From Hetaerina americana (Eukaryota; Arthropoda; Insecta; Odonata; Calopterygidae), in the NCBI GenBank assembly GCA_022747635.1, contig JAKTNV010000004.1:22629969-22693968 (forward strand): a stretch of 64,000 nt of DNA, written 5' to 3'. This document shows positions 20,835 through 33,295 of this stretch, piece by piece. How positions within the stretch are numbered: the first letter of the stretch is position 1; every line of letters starts with the position of its first letter. The position numbers were made by a program, and so were the translations under genes. The notes beneath the pieces were generated by a model. The model was not told the DNA's origin. It saw only the letters and a program-made list of their open reading frames with translations, and searched no databases.

Positions 20835-23800
20835 AGTAACTTTGTAATTTTAAGTAAGCCGCTAACTGAAATCTGGCGTGGGAAGTAATATTAATTCAAG
20901 GGTAAATAAGCGTGAAACCAAAAATAGTACTATAAAACGACAATATTGATCTCTAGAAAAATTAACATTGAAAATTTTAGCTAAATAAATGAACGAAAAA
21001 AATCTTTTGGAATTTTTTTCACCAAAAACGTTTTAACAAAAATTGGAAAAGAAAAGATTCGAGGCATCATAAAAACCGGTTTCGTGATAATAGAAATGTT
21101 CATTAAGTACGGAGATAATTTTGCTAATTGGGCAACAGAATTATAATTAAAGAAATAATAATAAAGAGATAATAAGCAGGTTATTACAAGTGAAGGAGGC
21201 TTTCTAAAAGATTTAATAGTCGGCAAAATTATTAATCTTATATATCGAAAAATATTCATTAAACCTGTAAAGAAATTTGCTTTGATGCAAATGGGAAATA
21301 GCAATAGCAGATGAAGCAAAAAAATAAACAATTTTAAAGAATTACAACCTAGCAGTACCGTAGAATATAATAAAGTGGATAGGGCGGTAGCTAATGAGAT
21401 TATCCCTTCGGGCGAATAGAAGAAGTGGGAATCGATGGAAGAAAGAAACTGATAAGAAGAAGAACAGCGTAATTAATTGGAGTCATTATGAGGAAACCAG
21501 CCTCATAAGGGTCATAATGGGGAATGTAAATCCTATACTACAAGAAGACATTCAAACTATTACGATGAGCGATAGGTGTAGAAAGTCGCTATCGCATTAA
21601 ACTTCGAAGGAATAAAAATATGTTCAGGAAATAGGTAAACAGAATAGCCCGAACGTCTAGTAGACAGAACTAATTTATAGACGGTTAGTGCAGATGAGAA
21701 AAACCCAGCCGATATTCTCTTATTTTCTTTTATTGCTCTTTTCTCTCAGCCTTTCATTAAGCTAAATATTAATACAAAACTATACATTAATACTGAAATT
21801 AGCATAATACTGAGTATATGGAGATAATTGGGGTACCTGAAGGAATCAATTCAGGAGTTATTTTTCCAACAGGAAAATCATAGAAATAATTATAGCAAAC
21901 CGGGACCTGAGTTGTATTTAACAATTCAAATAATTCACGCTGCCCAAGCTACGCGCGGGTATCTGACAGCGCCAGGATCGAGCATTTTTTAGTAAAATAT
22001 TAAAAAAATTTACGATAGATGAGTAAATAAAATGCGCCATTACACTGGAATTTAACAAAAATTACTAATTTATATCAGTTTGCGAAACTGCCGATGCAGG
22101 AATACCAAAAGACATAATCGTTGGAGTAGCGTCCAGTATCCGAATACCGATAAATGATACTTGCAATATTACAAAATAAGGCTTTCAGAGAGTACATTAT
22201 TGGTTATAAGTAAAAGATATAAAATTCAGGAACGCTTAGTTGCATACCATACTGAAATGATCATCACCCTAAAATAATCGATTAGTTACTACAAAGCCAA
22301 TGTATCTCAACTAAGAACTTCATTGCACATATCGTCAAAACAATAAGAAATCCAAATAGTTTTCCTTCATTTTCAGAAGCAATGAGGCTCATTCTGTTTA
22401 TTTTCACTCCTATGTAGGCATGATCTAAGCAAAATATAGTAATGGACAACTTTTGTTTGCTGGTTGAATCAGACGATCCTTACAGCAATAGAGAATAGAC
22501 ATACAGGATACCTGTAGAATTCGAGACACACATGAAATAATTAATCCGATGAAAGTATTCTCATAGATAACCCAACCAAAAATTGAGGAGAAAATGTTAA
22601 ATCAGAAGGTGATTCGTAACTCTACAAGGAAAATACTAATTAAAAATCAAAATTCACAAAATCAAATTTTCATAACTGGCCATATGTAAACATTCAAAAT
22701 CGTTTTGTTACCCCACTATCAGGAATATGCATGTCACTGAGGGAAAATATAGGAGCCCTTGGGAATTAGACATTAATGAAAGCCAGGATCGAAAATTTTA
22801 GCGATGAAAAAATGTATAAAATATGCAATTTCTCGTTAGCTAGATAAACCCAGGAATGCTGTGGGCGGTTGGAAAATATCCAAAAAAAGTATTGATTCGA
22901 GAATTGAACCGAATACAAAAGAAAGAGTGTAACACCGCAATGAAGTGACAACAATTGCTGCACAAATATCACAGCACATGACCGAGGTCTAGATTTCAAG
23001 AAGACCCGACGAAAATATAGAAGTGTCACAGAGGCATTGCTTTGTGACTACACCGACGGAATGTTCACCAATAAGAACAAAATTAGTGTGATACATTATT
23101 CGTATGACGTTTCTTTTTAGCCTTTCATGGATTAATATCACACCCCTAACACATCACGGCCTGGCTCAGAGAGTATAGTGTCGTACATTTTTCTTTAATG
23201 TGAATGTTGGACTTTTGAGGTGAAAAGAAAGGGGAAATAACTTAAAAAACATTAAGATTTAAGTATAACTCGGCGAACGATTATTCATAAGTACCTCTCT
23301 TCCATTACCAAGAGTAAGGAAAACTTGCGACTAGGCACGAGAATATTTTTTTTAATGCTAATAATAAATACTTACTTTAATACTGATTTTCTAGTTTGTG
23401 GTGCTGAAAATAATTAATTCAACCTGCAGTTGAAGAATATTAGATGAAGCTTGCTGATATGCTACATTACTATTTCTTTCAGTCAGTATATGAAACATAT
23501 CGGTAAATAAATTAAGTAAGCCATTATGAAAACTGTGTAGCATGTTTCCAAAATTTAGATAAACAAAGTAAGATACCCTAGTTTTAAGAAACAATGTATA
23601 AACCAAACATTTTCATAATGTCTCCAAACATTAAAAAAAAACTTTAGGCTGTATCAATAGCTTCCTAATGTTAAAAACAAATATAGGAACGCGTTGGTCT
23701 TGTTGCTAACACCTCAAAAATACCTTACCTTTACGAATATGCCTTTGTAAATGGCTGAGGAGCTTAATCCTAACACCGAGAAGAATATTGCATTCTTACA

Positions 23801-25433
23801 CCCTTAAGTTAGATTAAACCACATTGCTATTTTACGAGAACTAGATTCTAATCCTGATAAATGTGAATAATATTTTTACCTCGCACGATTGCCTCCACGC
23901 AAGGAAATATTTGGTTTGGCTTCAACGTAGGCAATGATGATGTCAGTAAGAAAAATTAGATGCGACACAAGAGGGAGAATGTAATAGAAGTTCTGCAATA
24001 ACGTAGGCGTCAGTGCGGCAGTGGTGAAAAATAAATTGCGAAAGTGGAATAGCAGTTCATCCTATCTTGTGAATCCCTCCCAAAATTTCTACCTAGCTTA
24101 GCCTGAAACTGTTTCCTAAACATAGTTATCAAGAGAAAATGTAGTATGTTGTTCTTATTTAAATTTTAATTGAGAACTGTAATTATGAACACGATACATA
24201 GTACTTTGTACGTGTTTTCACGTGCCGTGAATGAATGCCATCCTTTAAAATGGGTATTTATATTTCCCAATTTGACAACACACCAACTCAGTGTAAAATA
24301 TACACTCGGTTAGCCTAACCTAATGCGCGAAAAACAGATTAAATTCCTCTTTATATTTCGAGACGATGCCTAGATTTTCCAACCTAGAAATCTTTGAGAA
24401 TGTTATAAAGACCGCTTGGATCAATTATTTCGAAACACTTCGTCGTTACTCGGTGACACGAGTTACCTCTCGTACTAATTCACGAGAAGCTCATTAACAG
24501 ACATGCGGCATCACCGCGCACTTGAAAACACAAATATTTGGCAGGATACACGCCAAAGGAGATCGGTGAAAGGGCTCTCGTCTCCTCGTCCCACACGCCC
24601 CTTCCCGCGATCAAATGCCCTGAAACTAAGCGCACAGTGCCCTGCGTGGGCACACAAAGGGGAGAGAGAACGACCCTAGTCGGGCTGGGATCGACGGCCA
24701 CTAGGGCGATCATTGGCCGATCGCAGGGGAGCGATTGAGGTCACCAGATTGTGGATATAGAGAATCCGCGCAGCAATTAATAGCGACTCCATCACATGAA
24801 TTGGAGCCAACAATTCCTCAACTGAACGTAATGGATTTCATGAAGCGAAATTAATAGAAACCCGTGGTTCAAAGGTGTGGTGACGGTATAATATGTTCGT
24901 GGTGCAGTAACGGTATACCGTTCGTGGATATTTACAACTGATTTTTAACTGGGGGCAGTAGTCCAACTGAATAAATAATCCGTATTAGATAAAAATGTGA
25001 TTGCTCACCGACCAGATCTGTTTAATAGCAAAATATAGGTGTGTTTCAATCTCAAACGATGTTAAAAGCATAAATTCAAATTACATTAGTATATCGATGG
25101 CAAAGCATGTGCTTAATAGAATTCAGTCATGTTTATTGTTTTTACAGGGAAATAAACGACATATTTTCCATTCAAGCTACGGATGTGCCATTTCAAGCGA
25201 AATTTAAACGTTATTAAATGTGTAAAAATAAATTGGATATTATTTTAAAGTGTGATGCGTAAGATAGTGTGCATTAGAAAGAGGCTTTATCGGGAGGGCA
25301 CCGGATTGAAATCTGGTTGTTTACTCGCCTTAAACTTGCGAACTATGACAGTTTTGCTGAATTTGAACAGGTGTGGTGCGCTAAAATTTATGTTCATCTC
25401 TCTGGTTTCATCTTGGAAGAGTTTAGATTCTTG
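20835..25433. other. AT-rich non-coding, one GC-richer patch
   Basis: No gene recognised. A GC-richer patch at 24480-24740 opens frames of 66 and 77 codons on opposite strands, again without a known domain. The remaining sequence is AT-rich. Confidence 0.45.
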
Positions 25434-25446
25434 AAGGAAATATTAT

Positions 25447-25496
<50 letters not shown>

Positions 25497-25504
25497 CTTA
25501 AAAA

Positions 25505-25570
<66 letters not shown>
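25434..25570. repeat. (TA)n microsatellites, the first inside a 14-bp inverted repeat
   Basis: Perfect arms aaggaaatattata (25434-25447) and tataatatttcctt (25486-25499) enclose a ca/ta run. A second, longer TA run fills about 25508-25570. The first unit can fold into one continuous hairpin. This recalls the foldback elements at 8-9 kb, which also involve TA runs, but no sequence homology to them is visible. Confidence 0.85.
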
Positions 25571-25575
<5 letters not shown>

Positions 25576-27249
25576 CATTATAAATATATTATCTCAATTT
25601 TTCTCTAAATAGTATATCCAAATTATATATAGATTTCCACAAAATGTTTACCGATACCTTGGGATAGATTCTTATTAAAAGCAAAAATATATTTGATAAA
25701 TTTACTGGTACATCCATGATTAACTCAAAAGAAGAGTTTGGTAGGAACTGGAAGAATTCCAATCTCTATCATATAAATAAAGAATAAAAAATTAAAATTG
25801 TTTGGGGATATTTGCATTTTACGGTATGGAAAAGTAACGAAAATAAACGAAGCAAGTTTGGCCTATTGATATAAAAATAATAATACGATATGCAAACGTT
25901 TCTGGTGGTTGATAAGCACTACTTGAATTTTTGTCATTACAATTGTGGTGAGAAAAATAAAAGGTAGCGGTATACGTGTACAATTATGGGCACTTGAATG
26001 TGTTGGCCCGTGAGCTATGATAAATGGCCATTACAAATTATTTTAACCGAATCATAAGGTAAACATATTTCCAAATATTTTCCCAAATGGATCATATAGA
26101 GAACTAACTATTAAATATCATTATTAGGACACAGTAGTGGATTGATTCACGGATTTAATTATCATTTAAGCTTCAGGTGATTTGAAAGAAAGCAATTTTT
26201 GCAGGTAGAGAGAGACAATAGACACAGCCTTATGTGCATTAGCACATTAGACCAGTGATAAGCTCATTTAAAGATTTAACCATATACTAGTAGAAAGTGC
26301 CCAAACTTCATCAACACTGTAAATGAAGAACAACTTGAATTCTACTTAATTCGTAGGAAAATCTCATTTACGAATACAAGGAAGGATAGTTTCCCTTAAT
26401 TGAGCTAAAATTTAGTTTGCATCCAACTCTGACCTACGCCCACCTACATCCACTCGACATAACTTGCCTATTCCTACCTTCAAGCGTGAGTAAACCTGAT
26501 TATAATGCTACATCATTTCAGCTAATACCACGAGATACCGTTCAAATGTCCAATATTAGTCGCATGAACGGCTTCAGACCCGCGTTATGTATAAGTTAGT
26601 AAACCTTAGCCGTGCACATGCAGATTTCATTGCACCATGAAAAGGCAGTCAAGAGAAAATTACCTGGAGCGCATACCTAAGATCAGATAAGAGAAAATGG
26701 ATTAATATCAACATGCGTAACCATAGTTTTGCGAGAATAATACCTGGGTTCATTTCTTTTGTAAACTGTTACTTTTATGAGTTTAAATTATTTAATTTCA
26801 TGACGGTCTGAAAAACACCATTCCTATATTTTTTATGGAATAGGGAAGGGGAAAAATGGTGCTCATGAATCTTTTCAGGTTAATCGGCCAGTTATTTTAG
26901 CCGTTCCCCTCAAGCATACTGCTCAGTGGTTAATATCCATGGTTATTTTAGCTCAGCTTCCCCAGCAAATGAAGAAAAAGTGTGATATAGAAGTAAAACT
27001 TGTACTAGTTGACCATAGCCTCAGATGCATCTAGGGGAAAATTTCGGAACATTGAGATTATAGGGCAATAACGACCTCACTACCACCTTTCCTCCTCCAG
27101 CAACGAGTTCCAACTCCTCATCACTATCAAATATTTCCATCTAGGTGAAAAAGGAATCATCTGCTCTATTTGATCGCAAAAATATTTTCATTCTTCATAT
27201 GGTATTCATATATATCTTCATGATATTCTTATTTCGGGAGAGACCATAT
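25571..27249. other. AT-rich non-coding, nothing recognised
   Basis: Nothing supportable apart from short chance frames. The last 200 bp lead into the LINE relic and may include its decayed upstream part. Confidence 0.45.
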
Positions 27250-28245
27250 TTAGGTGGACGCGGTTTTTCTAGATTTTAAGAAAGCTTTCGACTAAGTACC
27301 TCATAGTAAACTACTTACAAAGCTGAATGTATATGACAGAGATAAAATTATCCTGGATTGGATTAAAGATTTTTTTGAATGGTCGAGAACAAAGAGTACT
27401 CATAGATGCAGTTAGCTCATATACAGTAGAATATACTTCAAGTGTTCCCCAGGGAAGTGCTATTGGACCTCATTGATTGCTACTTTACGTTAACGATATT
27501 TACTCCCTATTCACTAGTAAGGTACGTTTATTTGCCGACAATGCAGTGGTTTACCGTAATATCCGTAATCCTGAGGACAGAGCAGCTTTATCAGATGACC
27601 TTAATACTATACAACGCTAGTGCGACACTTGGCAAAAAGAATTAAACTTAAAAAAGTGTATAGTGATGAATTTTTGGAAAGAGAGCAATTCCCTCAAGAA
27701 TGCCTACTGGATCGGGAAAACCGCAATGGAATGTGCAGACTCAATTAAATATCTAGGCGTTACCCTTACTCACAACCTTTCCGGGGTGAAACATACACGG
27801 GGAATATGTGAACAAGCAAACAAAAATTAGGATTTATTGGAAGAGTACTGGGTAAATGTGATGAAAAGGTCAAGGAAAAATGTTATTGGACGCTGGTTAG
27901 GCCTCATTTCGAATATGCTGCAAGCATGTGGGATCCTCACGAAGCTGGATTAGTTACCGAATTGGAACGCGTGCAGCGTAGAAGAGCTAGATTTGTGAAA
28001 CATTGTTATGATAAACCTAAAACCTATTCAAAACATTAGATGAGCTAGGCTGGGAAACACTCACGGGGCGAAGATTAGATTACAGAATAAATCTCTTGCA
28101 TAAATTGAAAGCAGTGATGCTGAAAATTTAGAGTAGGTAGGAGAGATCATGCCAGTAAAATTACAGAGATCAGGTGTAAAACAAATAGTTATAATTCTGT
28201 TTCTTCCGCGAACGATTTGGAATCAGAATAACATTATCAGATCGC
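27250..28245 (+). pseudogene. LINE (Jockey-like) reverse transcriptase, relic
   Basis: The fragment begins at the palm. VFLDFKKAFD carries the first catalytic Asp, followed by a stop where a lysine or arginine is usual. SSVPQGSAIGP (about 27437-27470) is the conserved primer-grip region, and LFADNAVVYRN (about 27527) is the catalytic FADD box with the second Asp changed to Asn. The thumb and connection region follow: SIKYLGVTLTHNLS, YWTLVRPHFEYAASMWDPH, ERVQRRRARFV, and finally FLPRTIWNQNN (family sFFPRTi.dWN) close to the end. In-frame stops and several frame shifts make it a pseudogene. Endonuclease and upstream RT are missing. Order and spacing match Jockey/CR1-group elements. Confidence 0.85.
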
Positions 28246-28739
28246 GGTATGGTCATGATAGGGTCAAATTTAGTTTGGTGTGCATTCACTCCCTGCCACA
28301 TTCCCTAGCTGTGTACTAAAATATCAAATGGCTCCTTACTAACATGCAACCGTAATATTTACCAAGTTAACAAAGATCATATTCTTCAAAGACTGATAAT
28401 ATTTGATCATTCTTGTCTGCTCTATGTTTACTATGCCTCTTCCTACTTTTTTTAACGAAACTCTTTGCTTGTTCTCTGCCCATACTTTGCACATTATTTC
28501 ATAACTTTTTCTCCAGGTTTCGCGGCTATTCTTATATACCACCTTGCAATACCCTAAAATATCTCTCTTCATTTCCAGGTGTATAATTTCGCTGCTATAG
28601 CATCGTTGTAATATTCCAAGTCCCTGTTTTAACTTGTTTAGCCATCTCTTACGTCTTACGCAATCATTTAACTCGTAATTCCTGCTGCTAATGATTCGGG
28701 TTTTAAAGGATTTTGAGAGTTCATGACCGCAGAAACCTT

Positions 28740-29100
28740 CTTCCTCCGGCTTTCAAGCGTGACACATGGCTCAGCGGGCTGAGTCTCATAGTTGCCAGGA
28801 CTGACACTTAGATGTATGCCCATCACATGTTCTCGAAATCCAAATTCAGGTGATTTCCCATTGTCTATCTCAATGGTGTTTTTAACGTGGGACCATCACT
28901 CAAATGACTATTCCACTTGGTTTGGATACCATTGCAGCCGTTTGACTGCAAAATATTAGCTGTAAGGACTATCTTTCATTTGACTTCTACCTTTCGACAA
29001 ATCTGGAAGGGGTGACCCTACCAGGGGCAAATATCATTGCTCCCGCCAGCAAGGTCTAAAGGTCATGGAAGCGCACAAGCCCTTCCTCTAAGTGAACAAT
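28740..29100 (+). repeat. Possible dispersed LINE 3'-tail repeat
   Basis: The text ggggtgaccctaccagggg followed by gcccgccagcaaggtc-like words, a gtcatggaagcgcacaagcc block and ttcccattgtctatctcaat resembles 3' tails of widespread animal LINEs that I recall. No second copy exists in this window, so the identification rests on memory only. No ORF. Confidence 0.3.
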
Positions 29101-30339
29101 TTAATATCGTGGCATTAATGTGTGATATTTTTAACGTTTTGCAACTCCAAAATGTTGATTAAAGTTTTGGAAATCACGTACAAAAGTTTCAAAACCAACC
29201 ATAAACAATCAATGTCCACGCAACTATCATTTTATTGGATGAAAAAGTCAAGAAATGACATGCACGTTGTGTATTAAATAATTCATAACGCGGATATTGC
29301 CAAGTGTTAAAATTAATATTTCCTCATCTTTTTGACCTCTTAAAAGCAGCACTATAAAACATTTTTATAGAGTATATTTTATTAATTAATTATCAAAAAG
29401 TTATTCTAAAGTTATTCTTAAAACACTTCAACGTACATTTCTGCAACAATCATACGTACAGATTGATTCCGCGCCCCTTTACTAAGAGCGCACATCTGCT
29501 GAGAAGATATTGGGTTAGAACAAATCAGTTTCCAAAAGAACTCATGGAAAATATAATCAATCAATAGGAAAATATTTTGATTTTAAACGAACCAGTTTAT
29601 TTGTAGAATAAAGCGTGAACAATGTAATTGAATAATAGTATACCAAGGAAGTGACATTATTTTATAATAGCTTTGCGATCTCAATAAACTTGACTTCAAG
29701 GAGAATTACCAAATAAATCTACCATGTATGTGAATGTGACCTTGAATTTTGAACATTTTTAATCGTGTGCTACAGAGGGCCTAGAATTATCACTCCAAAA
29801 AAATTATTTATAAAAGGTATGTAGCTATCTGATTAAGAAGATTCAGATCCATAACTGGCTTCAAAGGTGGTAAACACCTTTAACCGCCAATTTTAAAGTC
29901 TCAAGTCGCAGGTCTTATAAAACAAGTTCATTCATTACGAACAAAAGGACGGATGCTTGAGTTAGTTTTATTATCATACAGCTGAAAAAGTAAGTATTAA
30001 GTTGGCAATCTGTTTTTAATTTTATGCATTGAATAAAAATATTTATTTTGAAAAAATTTACATGATTTTAATTTTTCGGATGTGAATAGGCCCATGCCCA
30101 TGATTTCCATTTTATAGTCGAGGTACGACCCCAATTAGCGCCCCAATTTGCAAGTGACCTGCGTTCGCAACACATTAAAAAAACCTTTTCCAAAGGTAAA
30201 AAACATGAAATATAAAATCATTAAAATTGTTGTGATTATTATAAATATTCGGAAAGGGTCATGGAACAATAAGTTTTAATTCGCACGCACTTAAGGTGGT
30301 ACATCAATACAGTACAGAGAGGAGGGAAAATGATTGCTT
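29101..30339. other. AT-rich non-coding, nothing recognised
   Basis: No feature could be supported. Composition is AT-rich and no frame of note is open. Confidence 0.5.
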
Positions 30340-31620
30340 AGGTAATGATCAGTTTAAGTTCAGGGTGGGGAGAGGCACACCCGATGCTATAGCAGCCCGT
30401 ATTGCGGTAACTAATAAAGAGAGCATAGAGTACAATCAGGTTTTATTTGCTGGTTGGGCAGATTTCTAACAGGTTTCATCAGAGGAGTTTATTAAAGGAA
30501 ATATATTAGAATTAATGACTGCAATATACGAGAGAGGAGTACAAAAGAAATAGACGAATTATCCGAAACCTGCACATGTCTCAATGCTCAGGTCTGAGTG
30601 GTGTATGTAATTCGTGAAGGATTCTCGGGTCTTCCACCGGGTCAAGGGTTCCATATTGGCCGACGTTTCGATGCCCGACTCGTGCATCGTCTTCAGGGTT
30701 GATGGCTGCCATTCCGTATTTGGCCGTCTTATATACCTGAGCTCCCGCCTCAGGTGACCTGTGATGTATGTAATGTCAGGATTGGCTGTATTAAGGAGAG
30801 GCGTAAGTCAGGGGTGTCCATTATCATTGGATATCGCTTCATCGTATTTACGGAGGTTTTGGTTGAGAGGCATGGAAATAACTCAGAATAGGAATGAAGA
30901 TCGGTAGACATTACTTAAAATCAGTTAAGTTTGCAGAGAATTAAGCTTAAATTGGCCAGTTAGCTGAAGGGTTACTTTCATTGATGAGAACGGTTGGAAT
31001 TCGGTGGAATAGTTATGCTATGTGAATAAATGTAAACAAAGCAGATGTTATTAGTTTTCAGATAAAGAGGAAAACTAAGCTAAGTGTTAAAATAAAGAGG
31101 TCAACTGTGAGAGCAGATGGAAAGGCTAATCTAACTAGAAAGTATATTCAACACCGATGGTCAAAGTAGTAGGGACAAGAGGTAGAATTAGGTTGGACAG
31201 AGAAAATTTCAAAAAAGGAAGGAGTTGATGTCAAAGACGTTGTACCAGGAGGCTAAGGAAAGACCAATGCAAAGTTTGGTATTGGGCAAGATTTTGGATG
31301 GTCAATGAAACAATATGACAGACGTCAATTGGAGTCTTTCAATATTTGGCTGTGGTTAAAGATGGGGCAGGTAAAATTGACGCAAAAGAAAACAAACTGA
31401 ACGAACTTCGAGGTGAAATGTTGAAGACTGTGATAGAGGACAAAACGTTAGGTGGCGACGAGCAGTGAAAACGATACGGATGTTAAAATGGAATGAAAGG
31501 AGTTATTCTAAACTGAAGGAGATTTAGCAATACGGTGGGTGGGTAGGCTGTGTCTTAGTCGCTGAGGCCACCAAGAAAGGCATCCAGTCCAGGATGTGGC
31601 CATCGGAAACCTACCGTGAA
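30340..31620 (+). pseudogene. LINE reverse transcriptase relic split by a nested insertion
   Basis: It starts with DQFKFRVGRGTPDAIA (family qFGFRkGrGtrDAI) and NKESIEYNQV (family ersIEYNk.v). After the nested element at 30612-30764 the reading resumes with GVSQGCPLSLDIASSYL (family GvRQGCpLSPlLFniYl), the second hallmark of this RT group. Then INVNKADVISFQIKRK (family iNvkKTKvM.fsrk) follows. The 3' end near 31540-31610 (ggccaccaagaaaggcatcc region) looks like the tail of the same family. Numerous stops and frame shifts show it is old. Removing the insertion and one copy of its 10-bp duplication would make the two halves contiguous at the expected place, so the LINE was there first. Confidence 0.75.
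30612..30764 (-). mobile_element. 153-bp insertion with 10-bp target duplication
   Basis: The direct repeat tgtatgtaat lies at 30602-30611 and 30765-30774, exactly bounding 153 bp that interrupt a LINE. Its body aligns with an arm of the palindrome at 9295-9473 (ctcggg, ttccaccgggtca, ccgacgtttcga, catcgtcttcagggt). On the minus strand (30696-30665) it reads ctgaaga, c, the perfect hairpin gatgc...gcatc, then gaaac. No ORF and no terminal inverted repeats, so it looks like a non-autonomous retroelement or an isolated retroelement end. Confidence 0.78.
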
Positions 31621-33211
31621 CGGTAGACCAATAATGATTTCATATGCAAAAAGTATGATTTCATTCCAAATTTATGATACCAATTCCAAATTAAACCTGA
31701 TCTAAAATCAATGCACTTTTTAGTTTACTCTTTTTGCCGGGGATTCTACAAAAAAAGCCTTTACTGCCCAGTTTTTCCACGAGGATCTTTGATCCATTTC
31801 GATATCCTGTGCACTTTCATACTTCCCCATTTTTTCCAGCTCTTGCCTACATTCCTGGGATCAAAGCTAACTTGGTTTATACCTTAACCTACATATGTAA
31901 TACATGCCTCCGTAATCAATTCACCTTTGAAGGAAGATAATGGGTAGATCGGTGTTCAGTAAGGTTTTCAAGGGGATCACTTTTCTTGGAAGGAAATGGG
32001 GTGGTTTTAAGTGGAAGAGAAAATTGGCAATGGGCACAGAGACCTAGGGAGTAGACGAATAGGCTCCCAACCTTTCTCTCCATCAATCCAATTTCCCATC
32101 TACATTCCATTTGCAATCCCGATGAAAAATGAGAGGGAGAGGAGTTCTAGACTGAGAGGGAATAAAAAGAAGCACGTAATGACTTGCCTCGGATACCCAA
32201 CGCAACTTTCTCCTTTCTCCATTTAATTTTACTCATTTAGAACCGGTCCTCCGTGCTCCCACTAATCGATGAGCTGTTCGTTTTTCTCGACTGATTCCAA
32301 GGGTACATTAAGAATTTCTACATTTCCCTGGATTAGATGAAACAATTTCCAACAAATTTTTCTTCTTTATTGATTGATATAGCGATTTTTCATTCCAAAC
32401 GTGGCAGCCAAACTTCGCGGAGTCCTTGATTTTTTCAATTTGTGGGGTTTAAGTGCAATGATTCATTTTATTCTCTCACCCTCCTCCTCTACCTCGTGTG
32501 AATTCGTTTTCCTCCTGATTGCTATCTCTTCTGAAATGGGTTTGGTTTTTCTGCAAGTGATAGTCTCTCAGTCTATCCCTAAATGGTTTACTTTAATATT
32601 CTCTTCAGCTGTGCCACTTAGGAAATCCTTGCGTCTCATGGCGAACACGTACTTATTTCTTTCATGTAAACACCGTGTCATATCCTCTATGATTTCTCAT
32701 GTTTATCTTACATTTGCAAGTGCCGTGTCATCTCGGTCATCATATCGCCGTAGCCTCCGGTATTATTTGACCCGTTTTCTCATGTGCACCTATTATTCAG
32801 CAATTTTATGCCACAGATATTGAAAGTTTACCTAATGCGCTTCTTCTTTATCGGCTTTAATGTGTCTGCGCACATTCGTGGTTCCTCTATGATAACCATT
32901 AATATCATTAGCATTAACTCTCTGCTTAAGATCCTTGGCACTTCTTCTTACAATATCGAGATTTTTTTAAATAATCTATCCTTGTTTCAGTTTGTCACCA
33001 CTCAGTATTGTCGTCCGATGTGGAGTTTAGTCGGCCCTCATCAATGGTAGAATTCTCAGCATAATCTCGCTATCTACATAATATGTTTTTGTAGCATTTG
33101 AATATGTCAAGGACCTATTCATTCTATATTCAACATATTCAGGCGAGTTTTTGTGGGCTTATGAGAAAAACAAATTTTCACTTTTCCACAGATTTATTTG
33201 AAATGTACAAC
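31621..33211. other. Non-coding, nothing recognised
   Basis: Plus-strand frames of 140 and 88 codons at 32401-33050 and minus-strand text of the same part were read for RT or transposase motifs; nothing convincing was found. Composition is AT-rich and partly pyrimidine-rich. Confidence 0.4.
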
Positions 33212-33295
33212 GGGTTTCAGTTCATCGAACCATCTTTAGGTACAAGACTCAAGCTCAAGTCTTGTACTTAAGATGCTATGATGAACTGATGCCCT
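33212..33295. repeat. Palindrome with roughly 40-bp arms
   Basis: The arms meet around 33253-33254; the inner 9 bp (tacaagact/agtcttgta) are perfect and the outer parts (cagttcatc/gatgaactg) mostly pair. The minus strand of the left arm reads taaagatg, hairpin gttc-gat-gaac, t, gaaac. It is thus built like the palindrome at 9295-9473, but with different sequence. Confidence 0.7.

Noticed and set aside
28339..28720. Minus-strand frame as a transposase or LINE linker
   Set aside because: It is Lys-rich with a vague resemblance only; no catalytic or structural motif could be placed.
32401..33050. Plus frames of 140 and 88 codons, and a suspected minus-strand LINE
   Set aside because: The minus text has a few LINE-like words but no RT, linker or tail motif in the right order.
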